Assembly: GCA_000310025.1 (NCBI GenBank)
Contig: FN648563.1
Location: forward strand, 136,244 to 153,782
Direction of reading: 5' to 3'
Source: Ectocarpus siliculosus
Taxonomy: Eukaryota; Sar; Phaeophyceae; Ectocarpales; Ectocarpaceae
Length of the DNA: 17,539 bases
Part shown: in pieces, positions 10,249 through 17,539 of the stretch
Layout: each line of letters starts with the position of its first letter
Numbering within the stretch: the first letter of the stretch is position 1
Notes under the pieces: generated by a model
The model's input: only the letters and a program-made list of their open reading frames with translations
Database searches by the model: none
What the model was told of the DNA's origin: nothing
Position numbers and translations under genes: made by a program

Positions 10249-11222
10249 TGTGGCGTTCCCGCTGACGGTTCTGGGCCTCGTGGCGGTAGGTGAGGATCTC
10301 CCGCGTCATACGTTGTTGATCGGCGACAGTCCGCTCGAGTCCGTCGCCGAAGGAGCTGTCGTCCAGGGCTTGGGAGACGACGTCGATGTGGCTCCGTGGT
10401 TCCCGACCGAATAGGACTCGGTAAGGGGACGCTCCGCCGGGCAAGGCCGCGTCGGGTGTCACCCGGTGGATCCAGGTAGCCACAGGCACGATGTCGTCCC
10501 ACCGCTTGGGCCACGCGGTGCACAGATGGGACAAGGCCTCGTGCAGCCACCCCCCCAACCTCTCGACCGCTCCTTGTGCGAGGGGGTGGTTGGTGGGGCC
10601 GTAGTTCAGCGGTACTTTCAGCCATCGGCAGAGGTGCCGCATCACCTCCGCGGTGAACTCGCCCCCCGGGTCGCAGCGGATTGAGAGAGGCAGGCCGAAT
10701 ACGAGCAAGAGCCCCAGGAGCTTGCGGCTCACCCCAATGGCTTCCTTGGACTGAAGCGGGAAGGCCGTCAGGAAATTTGGAGGCCCGGTCGACCACCACG
10801 AGTAGGTAGCGATTGCCCTTGTCGGACGTGACCTTGAGGTCTTGGATATCCATCTCCAACACCTCCCACGGTTGGAGGAGCCGTGCCGGCATCATGAGCA
10901 GCTGCTTGCTCCAGGCCCGCTCCCGCCGGCGGCACTTGCACGACAGGACATAAGCTCGGACGTCCTTCTTGAGAGTCGGCCAGTGGTATTTACGCTCAAT
11001 TAAGAGGGTAGTGCGCGCTGCTCCAGGGTGGCCGTAAGGGCCGTGGACCAGCGCCAGCACGGTGGGAACCAGCTGTTTGGGGACGGCGATCGCATACGCG
11101 CTGCCGCGCGGGGCATGCCACAGCAGATGATCGTCGGCCAGGACGTAATTGCTGTCCTCTCCACATCCCGCTTCCAAATCGGCCCGGAGGCATCGAAGTG
11201 TTGGGTCTCGCCGCTGCGCGTC
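10232..11222 (-). pseudogene. Retroelement integrase (HHCC and DDE core), frameshifted
   Basis: From about 11222 the product shows QRRDPTL and LLWHAPRG, then the zinc-binding region: HGPYGH, a KYHWPTLKKDVRAYV helix and SCKC. The second cysteine pair is C-x-C, not the usual C-x-x-C. The catalytic core supplies Asp in LEMDIQDL (10850-10848), Asp in RCDPGGEF (10672-10670) and Glu in QGAVERLGGWL (10564-10562), a complete DDE triad. An extra T in a TTT run near 10776 shifts the frame between the first and second Asp. A second change near 10240 follows the core. Integrase would insert element cDNA into host DNA. This copy cannot make the protein without repair or frameshifting. Confidence 0.92.
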
Positions 11223-11300
11223 CACGAGCTTGGCGGTGTCGCTCTGGGTGTCCTCCATTTGCGCTAGCTTGGCAGACAGACCCCGTCGTAGGTCCGGCGT

Positions 11301-11633
11301 GTCCAGCGGGATGTTGCCGTCCCGGGGGTTCTCCCGCGGCGTCGCCGGTGTAGGGGGTGGCGTCGACGGTGGCGGCGGCGCGGTCGTTGGCGTGGGGCCA
11401 GCCGCAGCGTCAGTGGGTGGCACCCGCGGCACCGGGGGCGGTGCCGAGTCTTGTACGGGTGCCGTGGCTGTTCCGGGGTGCGCGGGTTCCTTTGTGCTTG
11501 GCTCTGCGGCGGGCGGGGTCGACAGTGGCCGACGCTGGGGCTCCTTCCCAGGGTCGCGGTTGCGATGTTCGCTAGCGTTCGCCGTCTCCCGTGGTGGCGG
11601 TGTGGCGCTGGGTGTTGGAGTTGGTCGTGTTGC
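11301..11633 (-). other. Pro/Thr/Ala-rich hinge between methyltransferase and integrase
   Basis: About 110 residues dominated by Pro, Thr and Ala with scattered charged residues, in the same open frame as the methyltransferase C-terminal half and the integrase N-terminus. It contains no predicted fold. Such a linker suits two independently folded enzymes in one polyprotein, or a site for processing by the element protease. No cleavage site can be called. Confidence 0.6.
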
Positions 11634-11813
11634 TCGGCAGACCATACCCTTCTTGACTTGTGGAATCACGACGAAGCGTGCCTGGTCCGCTGCCGCAGTG
11701 TCCAGGGTGGCGATATGGTCAGTGGAGTCTGTCCACAGGTTGGCCAGGGCGATCGCCAGCTCATCTTCCATGGTACCACGATAGTCGGCGTTGCGGTCGA
11801 CGATGCCGTGGAT

Positions 11814-12712
11814 GCCCAGCGCGCTGAAGGCTTCCCGTAGCATGGGGGGCAGGGTGAACTCTTCCAGCGCCCTTGCAGCATCAATCCGTCGCACGCTCGG
11901 TGGGACGGCGAAGACCGTCTGGCACGTAGTGAGCTGCACAAATTCCTCCTGTGACACGTCCTCCGCCTTGACGAAGGGTCCGTCATCGGCCGGGTGAAGC
12001 TGGTACTCCGTCGGTCGGCGGCCCATGATGATCCCATGCGTGATGGTGACCGCCGGTTGCGCGAAACTGAAGACTCCCTTGTCGCCGGTCGGACGGTTCA
12101 GGAAGAAGTGGCCATGGCGTCCCAGCAGCGCACCCACGGTCGGCTTCGTGGTCACTCTCTGCTGTAAGTGCCGCTTCCAAAGGGCCAGCTTCGACGCGGA
12201 GGTCTCGGGTGGGATGCCGGACGCCGCCTGATGGCCACTATGAATACTCGGTACTTCCCAGTTGGAACGCCAACATCCGTAGCATACAGGGTGGAGTCCT
12301 CTACGGTACACCGGGCTTGCTCCAAGCGCGTTCGCAAGTGGTCGCGCCAGGTCAGGGTCCGTGCGAACCCCGGTGGGCACTCCATGAGCAGGAGTTGCGC
12401 CCGCGAAGCGGTGAAGGTCTCGGCGATTTCCGTTGCCTGGTGTGCGGCGGTCTCCCCGTGGCTGTGAGCGTGGTATCGGCGACATGCGTTACCGATGAGG
12501 ACCTCCGGTCGCGCCTCCGCTAGTGTGTGCATGCACTGCTCGCCTGAGAGGGGCGAGCGTACCAGCTGGATTCCTCGGCTCCATTTGTTAACACGGGCAC
12601 ACTCCAACGTGATCCAGTCCGGCTCGACCGCGGCCTGGATGTGCAGGAGGCCCTGGAGCGCCAGCAGTGTTCCACCAGCTCCACAGCCGAGGATGACAGC
12701 CCGTGGCAGTCT
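11814..12712 (-). pseudogene. Cytosine-C5 DNA methyltransferase-like domain within pol
   Basis: Two halves in different frames, joined across a one-base change near 12226. First half (12712-12224): motif I AVILGCGAGG (SAM binding), motif II acidic AAVEPDW, motif IV EVLIGNAC with the candidate catalytic Cys at 12484-12482, motif VI LLLMECPPG keeping the Glu of the usual ENV, and motif VIII GVPTGKYRVFIV. Second half (12230-11814): a target-recognition-like segment with VTITHG, motif IX-like SQEEFVQL and VPPSVRR, and motif X-like FTLPPMLREAF. Total is about 300 residues, normal for compact C5 enzymes. Oddities: the Pro before the catalytic Cys is Ala and one residue is missing there; Gln-x-Arg-x-Arg of motif VIII is changed; Gly-Asn of motif X is absent. 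It would methylate cytosine if active. Both flanks are retroelement domains, so it is an acquired domain and not a neighbouring gene. Confidence 0.85.
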
Positions 12713-13078
12713 CGGGGCCAGGGCGGAACGTGTGTGCTCGTAGTTCGTACGGCGCTGAAGATCACCATCCTCCAGAGGCTCCGGCGTGAGTAGTAGGGCG
12801 TAGAAGGCGACCAGGCTCATCTCCGGCGTTCGGGAGGGCTCAGTGGGGCCTAGTGCGGTGAGGTAGACGCCGTCCATTACAGGCTCGTCATCCCGATCCA
12901 GGTGGATGTCTTCCGCCGACTCCAGTGGGGCAGGGTCGCCGTCTCGTTCGTCACCGGGTGGTGCCAGAGTCCTGAGCGGTACACCATCCAGTACAGGTCC
13001 TGTGAGGCCTTTGTTTTCCGCCGGCTGCGTAGTGTCGTTGGGGAACGCTGTGTCGATTGCCGGCTCCGGCGGTCCTTT
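12713..13078 (-). other. Acidic linker with an internal motif duplication, RNase H to methyltransferase
   Basis: About 120 residues in the same open frame as RNase H and the first methyltransferase half, rich in Asp, Glu and Pro. PVLDGVPLRTLAP (12997-12959) and PVMDGVYLTALGP (12883-12845) are two copies of the pattern P-V-x-D-G-V-x-L-x-x-L-x-P, 38 residues apart. This suggests a duplicated peptide module. Its role is unknown; possibilities are protease cleavage sites or a binding motif. Confidence 0.6.
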
Positions 13079-13740
13079 GCGGCGCAGTCGGGATAGGGCG
13101 TCCGGGGCCGTATGGTCTTTGCCTTTGCGCCACTGGAGGTCGATGTCGAACTGCATCAACCGTAGAGACCACCCGTGCATCTTCGAAGATAGGGTTTGGC
13201 TGGTGAAGAGCCACGTCAGAGCTGCACAGTCAGTGATCAGTGTAACTCTACGGTGTTGCAGGTAAGTTCTGAACTGCTCAATGCCGTAAAGCACTCCGAG
13301 GACCTCGCGGTCGTTGGGGGAGAGCTTCTCCTCGCTCCGGGTGAACCGATGGCTGGCGTACCCCAGAGGTGCGTCGCGTCCCTCGGCCTGGATGAGAACC
13401 GCTCCTGCTGCTAGCTCGCTGGCGTCCGTGTGCAGCGAGGAGGGGAGTCCCCAGTCTGGTGTCGCTAGCACCGGGTGTGAGATGAGGGCGTCGATGATTG
13501 CTCGGAAGGCCTCGGTCTGCGGGGTGCCCCACGGTACACGGCGGTTTCGTGCTCGGCGTGAGCTGAACGCCGCATCCCGCAGCAAGTCCGTGATCGGCGC
13601 CGTGAGTGCGCTAAAGTCCGGGACGAAGCTCCGTAGAGGGCCGGCGAGTCCCAGAAATGCTCTTACTTCTCCCACGGTAGTGGGCATCTCCAGCTCCCGT
13701 ACCGCCTTGATCTTGGAGGGCGAGGGTCGTACACCCGCCC
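13079..13740 (-). pseudogene. RT connection and RNase H domains
   Basis: The product begins with VRPSPSKIKAV and TTVGEVRAFLGL, the usual end of the gypsy RT thumb. It continues through FVPDFSALTAPITDLL and PWGTPQTEAF into RNase H. Catalytic acidic residues are all visible: Asp in LHTDAS, Glu in NDREVLGVLYGIEQF, Asp in LITDCAALTWL and Asp in HTAPDALSRL, the DEDD set. RNase H would degrade the RNA strand of the RNA-DNA hybrid. This stretch lies in one uninterrupted frame (13993-12152) that runs directly into the methyltransferase, which is strong evidence for a true fusion. A frame change near 13735 separates it from the RT palm. Confidence 0.93.
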
Positions 13741-14387
13741 GGCCGACCTGACGCCGAGGAACTCCACCTCTGCCATGCAGAACACACACTTGCGGAAGTG
13801 CACTGAGTACCCTGCCCCGTGTAAGAGGCCGAAGACCCTCTCGATGAGGGCGAGGTGTTCGTCCAGGGTGGCGCCGTGCACGACTATGTCGTCTAGCCAT
13901 CGTTCTACGCCTCCCTCGGTCTCTACCTCCCGGAGGGTGTCGCCTAGGTGGGTCGAGAAGACCGCGGGAATGGTCGTGAGTCCAAAACCACACCTTGTAA
14001 ACTCGTAGAGTCGACCCCGCGCATCCCTAAAGGCTGTCTTGTGGCGGTCGACCTCGCGTATGTTGAGTTGATGATACGCTGATGGCAAGTCGAGGAGTGT
14101 GAAGAACTTACTGCCCTTGATACGGTGGTGCATGGTCGCCAGCGTGCCGATGCCTCCGCTATCATTCTTCGTGACGGCGTTGAGCGGTCGGTAGTCGACC
14201 GTCACGCGGTTGCTCCCGTCCTTCTTCTTGAGGTACGGCTACACCAGGCGGAAGTCGACGGACGTACCACACCCGTTGTCAGCCAGAGATCGACTTGCTT
14301 GTTGACGATGTCGGCTTGAATGGGGTTGTACTGTTGCTGCTTGCAAGCAACCGGCGTGACGTTTTTATCCACCAGCGGGATCGGCAC
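13663..14387 (-). pseudogene. Reverse transcriptase domain, frameshifted
   Basis: The N-terminal fingers start after TAG 14390-14388 with IPLVDKN and QYNPIQADIVNKQVD (PIxxxxxxxVxxQVD). One base is missing near 14236, and the frame resumes with YLKKKDGS and VDYRPLNAVTKND. Palm motifs: FFTLLDLPSAYHQL with the first Asp, RCGFGLTTIPAVFS (canonical FGLxNAPxxFQ) and WLDDIVVHG, the YxDD box in WLDD form with the two Asp at 13893-13888. VEFLG then marks the thumb. All three catalytic Asp are present, so the enzyme was functional in an ancestor. Copying RNA into cDNA is its role. Confidence 0.93.
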
Positions 14388-15320
14388 CTAGCGTCCCGGC
14401 AGGGCATCTACGACCTTGGGGTTGGCAGGGAGCAGTCCCTTCTTGTTTGCCTCGCCGATGATGTCGAGGAGCCGGGCGCGTGACTTGGGACCGAGTTGTC
14501 CGGTGTTCGCTTCGCTGATGCGTATGCCCTGCTCCGCAGGTGGGTCCGGTAGCGGCGTGGCATCCGAGGGCGTTGGTTCCGGCGTCAGCGGCGTCGGCGA
14601 CGGTGTCGGAATCGGTTCCTTGGGCAGCACCATCTTCTCTATGTCGTCACAGTTGGCGGCGTAAGCCATGGCGACCTGCACCTCCGCCCCGATGGACTTG
14701 ATGGTGGTTGTGCGGTTGACCAACTTGAGCTTCGGACGAGTCCCGGGCCTCCACCACTGCACTCCTCGGGCCACGCTGATACCTGGTTCGTTCTGAGCGT
14801 CGAACCTCCTGAGGGGGAAGACGACCAGCAGCTGGGCCGTGTGGGGCTGGGGGCCCGGCAACAGGGCGTTCACCTCGATGCTGACCCTCCCCGGGATGGT
14901 TTGTTTCTCCGCCAGAGTCATTGGACGTAGGGAGCCACCGTCCTCCCATGCAGTCGAGCCCAGGTCCAGCGCTTCCGTGGTCATCAGCTGCGGGAGCGTT
15001 GTAGGCTGCTCGTTTCCTCTTCTCTCCTGCGCTTCCGTGCGCCACTCCATGGAGAAGAAGGTGTCCTGCGTGGGTCCATTCTACCGGTCGGCAGCGACGG
15101 GGTGTGATAGGATCGTCCCCGTCGCTGCGCACCGCCTTTTTCCGGTCCTTGCGCCAAGTCTAGCGGCCTGCCACCCCGGTGTCCGACACCAGTTGTTCTC
15201 ATCGTCCGACTGGAGGGCGTGGGTACGATCCCTCCACGGTCGAGAGTTCGGCGGTGGTTTCCGCGGAAGCAGCGGCACGCTGCCGGCCTCTGGTGCTGGC
15301 CTGAAAGAGCCCTCGCCGGC
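14388..15320 (-). pseudogene. Protease-RT linker, beta-rich, with in-frame stop
   Basis: Same frame as the second half of the protease, interrupted by TAG at 15083-15081 and ended by TAG at 14390-14388. The central part (about 14940-14650) reads as a beta-rich region with IPGRVSIEVNALLPG, HTAQLLVVFPL, KLKLVNRTTTIKSIG and VQVAMAYAANCDDIE. This resembles the conserved segment found between protease and RT in many Ty3/gypsy elements. A Pro/Thr hinge follows and then an RLLDIIGEANKKGLLP helix, matching the usual pre-RT helix. The first stretch (15320-15100) is unrecognised. Function in the element is probably structural. Confidence 0.6.
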
Positions 15321-15835
15321 GAAGTCGATGACGCTGTTGTAGTGCCGCATGAAGGCGGCGCCCAGGATCAGCCCGAACGGGAGTCCTTCGACCACGCGCA
15401 GTCGTGCTCGGAAAACGCGGTCCACCGGCGGAAAGATCAGTAGGACCACCGTGCCGACGATTGACATCGGCGCAACCCCACTATTGGAGGGGTTGGCTGC
15501 CCGGAGTAGCCCTCGCCCCGTCTCAGAAACGATGCGTTTGCCACGGTACTCGGTACGCTCAACAGCGCGGATGAACTGTCGCTGCAGAAATTGCCCCCGC
15601 CGGCGCCGCTATCCAACAGTACGGTGGTCCGGTAGCCCAACCGGTGGCGCACCTTGTTCCACAGGTAGGCGGTGACCCAAGTCTGGTGGGAGCCGCGTGA
15701 AGGCCCCGCCATCGCGGCTGCGGGGGCGACAGTAGCGACGGCCATACGCGTCGTCCCCTCGGTCGGCCCCCGCCTGCGATGGCCAGGTGTGTTCCCCGGA
15801 GGGTCCCTCAGGGGGATGCCCTCCAGGGCGCACCC
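15321..15835 (-). pseudogene. Retropepsin-like aspartic protease, frameshifted
   Basis: The active-site strand TTVLLDSGAGG places the catalytic Asp at 15613-15611 (D-S-G, normally D-T/S-G-A). Right after it a run of five G (about 15595-15599) changes the frame. In the new frame the product continues through an SNSGVAP flap region, IVGTVVLLIF and LPFGLILGAAFMRHY, the ILG motif typical of the protease C-terminal part, ending near VIDF. It would process the polyprotein. The open frame for the first part begins after TGA at 15838-15836. The shift just after the catalytic motif could be decay, a sequencing error in a homopolymer, or less likely programmed frameshifting. Confidence 0.75.
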
Positions 15836-16082
15836 TCAGGCGCATTCACCGGCGCCCCCGGGCGCCGGGCAGGCAGCGGTGAGGTCGACCACGTCGAGAG
15901 TGAGTCCAGAACGTAGAGGAGGTTCTCGTCGTAGTCTCCGTAAGAGCTGCCAGGTCCGGTGGTGGCGTTGGGGAATCCTTCGGGTAGACCTTGAAAGGGA
16001 TGGGCGTCTCGGTGTGCAGGTAAGGGCAATGGTGGGTCTCGACCATGCGCCGGCAACGTCGTCCATGAGCGTGGTTGAAGCA
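15836..16082 (-). pseudogene. Possible Gag C-terminal remnant between array and protease
   Basis: About 245 bases that match neither the 124-bp unit nor a recognised domain. Pieces of protein-like sequence occur in changing frames: HHCPYLHTETPIPFKVYPKD nearest the array, then an acidic SYGDYDENLLYVLDSL piece, then a Pro/Gly-rich piece. Their position just upstream of protease suggests the end of gag, but no major-homology region or certain zinc knuckle is visible. Upstream the sequence passes into the tandem array, so the rest of gag, the leader and the 5' LTR are absent. Confidence 0.3.
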
Positions 16083-16084
16083 GA

Positions 16085-17539
16085 CTGTATTCTTTTGAGT
16101 AGTTCCGGCATTGATACTCTCTGTCTTCACGCGTGAATCGCCACAAAGGCAACAACCCTGGTAAGGAGGGCTGTTGCGATAACAAGCCCACAAAGCACGG
16201 CCGCCACACACGTTTGATGTGTGTGGTTGCGGCATTGATACTCTCTGATTATATGCGTAAATCCCCACAAAGGCAACGAGCCTGGTAAGTAGGGCTGTTG
16301 CGACAACAGGACCACCCACCACGGCCGCCACACACGTTTGATGTGTGTGGTTCCGGCATTGATACTCTGTGCTTTGATGCATGAATCGCCACAAAGGCAA
16401 CGACCCTGGTAAGTAGGGCTGTTGCGATAACAAGCCCACCAACTACGGTCACCACACACGGTTGATGTGTATGGTTCCGGCATTGATACTCTCTGATTTG
16501 ATGCGTGAATCGCCACAAATGCAACGACCCTGGTAAGTAGGGCTGTTGCGACAAGACGCACACCAACTACGGCTGTCAAATACTCATTATTTTAGTGGTT
16601 CCGGCATTGATACTCCCTGTATTCACGCGTGAATCGCCACAGAGGCAACAACCCTGGTAAGTAGGGCTGTTGCGACAACAGGCCCACCCACCACGGCCGC
16701 CACACACGTTTGATGTGTGTGGTTCCGGCATTCATACTCTCTGATTTTCTGCGCGAATCTCCACCAAGGCAACGACCCTGGTAAGTAGCGCTGTTGCGAA
16801 AACAAGCACACCAACTACGGTCACCACACACGTTTGATGTGTATGGTTCCGGCATTGATACTCTCTGTATTCATGCGTGAATCGCCACAAAGGTAACCGC
16901 CCTGGTAAGTAGCGCTGTTGCGAAAACAAGCCCACGAAGCACGGCCGCTACACACGGTTGATGTGTGTGGTTCCGGCATTCATACTCTCTGATTTGATGC
17001 ATGAATCGCCACAAAGGCAACGACCCTGGTAAGTAGGGCTGTTGCAACAAGAGGCCCACCCACCACGGCCGCCACACACGTTTGATGTGTGTGGTTCCGG
17101 CATTGATACTCTCTGATTTGATGCGTGAATCGTCACAAAGGCAACGACCCTGGTAAGTAGGGCTGTTGCAAAACGAAGCTCACCAACTACGGCTGTCAAA
17201 TACTCATTGTTTGAGTGGTTCCGGCATTGATACTCTCTGTATTCACGCGTGAATCGCCACAAAGGGAACAACCCTGGTAAGTAGGGCTGTTGCGACAAGA
17301 GGCCCACCCACCACGGCCGCCACACACGTTTGATGTGCATGGTTCCGGCATTCATACTCTCTGATTTGATGCGTGAATCGTCACAAATGCAACGACCCTG
17401 GTAAGTAGGGCTGTTCCGAAGCGAAGCTCACCAACTACGGCTCCCAAATACTCATTATTTGAGTGGTTCCGGCATTGATACTCTCTATATTCACGCGTGA
17501 ATCGCCACAAAGGCAACAACCCTGGTAAGTAGGGCTGTT
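16085..17539. repeat. 124-bp tandem array, 12 units in perfect phase, open at the window end
   Basis: The anchor GGCATT occurs at 16107, 16231, 16355, 16479, 16603, 16727, 16851, 16975, 17099, 17223, 17347 and 17471, every step exactly 124 bases. A unit contains CGGCCGCCACACACG-TTTGAT-GTGTGTGG (with an 8-bp CCACACAC/GTGTGTGG stem), TTCCGGCATTGATACTCTCTG, GTGAATCGCCACAAAGGCAAC, CCCTGGTAAGTAGGGCTGTTG and a variable tail. At least three subtypes occur at the unit front: CACCACGG, AACTACGG/AAGCACGG, and AACTACGGCT...AATACTCATT. They alternate in a non-random order. The absence of indels points to recent amplification or ongoing homogenisation. It is the same family as the decayed array at 554-1195. 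No CRISPR-type spacers exist. Confidence 0.95.

Larger units (their letters stand above)
9444..16082 (-). mobile_element. Ty3/gypsy-type retrotransposon with DNA methyltransferase domain, 5'-truncated and broken
   Basis: On the minus strand the domains run protease, reverse transcriptase, RNase H, C5-methyltransferase, integrase, GPY/F-like module, Tudor-like tail. RT and RNase H before integrase is the Ty3/gypsy order. Coding continuity is broken by frame changes near 15597, 14236, 13735, 12226, 10776, 10240 and 9875, and by TAG codons at 15083-15081, 14390-14388 and 9515-9513. The left end is the pol stop TAA at 9446-9444. The right end is where coding resemblance stops and the 124-bp array starts, about 16082. 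No gag start, primer-binding site, LTR pair or target-site duplication was found. Base composition is visibly more GC-rich than the flank to the left, with CpG still abundant. Confidence 0.93.

Noticed and set aside
9420-13751. Plus-strand frames of 100-211 codons opposite pol
   Set aside because: They are antisense shadows of the GC-rich minus-strand pol gene, with Arg/Gly/Ser/Val-rich products and no domains.
16000-16080. Gag zinc knuckle near the array junction
   Set aside because: Cys and His residues occur, but their spacing does not fit C-x2-C-x4-H-x4-C in any single frame.
16085-17355. Protein-coding genes on the minus strand of the array
   Set aside because: The frames change phase in every unit because 124 is not divisible by three, and the products are just the three translations of one satellite unit.
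16085-17539. CRISPR array
   Set aside because: The repeated unit is the full 124 bases with no short repeat/unique spacer alternation, and the sequence context is eukaryotic. It is a satellite-type array.
16085-17539. Hammerhead-type ribozyme in the repeat unit
   Set aside because: The required CUGANGA and GAAA core boxes are not present in proper order on either strand of the unit.

Overview
The window looks like nuclear DNA from a repeat-rich eukaryote, probably an alga or another protist. The evidence is a Ty3/gypsy-type LTR retrotransposon, tandem satellite-like arrays, homopolymer runs and microsatellites, a consensus GT splice donor, and no bacterial operon structure. I cannot place it to genus. 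I recognise no intact host gene.

Layout. Positions 1-553 are unassigned, apart from one short open frame behind a TATA-like box. Positions 554-1195 are a decayed tandem array of about five units, 120-125 bp each. Positions 1196-9443 are about 8 kb of gene-poor sequence with homopolymers, a pyrimidine tract, microsatellites, two strong inverted repeats and a few diverged direct repeats. Positions 9444 to about 16082 hold one broken retrotransposon pol gene on the minus strand, clearly GC-richer than the left flank. From about 16085 to the window end is a clean 124-bp tandem array of the same family as the left one, with 12 units in perfect phase.

The retrotransposon is the main content. Read right to left on the minus strand it runs: possible Gag tail, aspartic protease, beta-rich linker, reverse transcriptase, RNase H, an acidic linker with an internal duplication, a cytosine-C5 DNA methyltransferase-like domain, a Pro/Thr-rich hinge, integrase (HHCC, DDE), a GPY/F-like module, and a Tudor-like 'reader' tail. 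A methyltransferase placed between RNase H and integrase is rare. Methyltransferase-bearing LTR elements have been described in dinoflagellates and a charophyte alga, but I cannot tell whether this architecture matches them. The copy carries at least six single-base frame changes and three in-frame stops, all TAG. It has no visible gag start, primer-binding site or LTR pair, and its 5' end stops at the 124-bp array. It is best annotated as a pseudogenised copy, unless the frame changes are assembly errors.

How the parts would work together, by inference: protease, RT/RNase H and integrase form the standard copy-and-paste machinery. The methyltransferase could mark element or target DNA. The Tudor-like tail could guide integration to particular chromatin. 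The methyltransferase has lost or altered several canonical catalytic-motif residues although its overall motif order is clear, so activity is uncertain.
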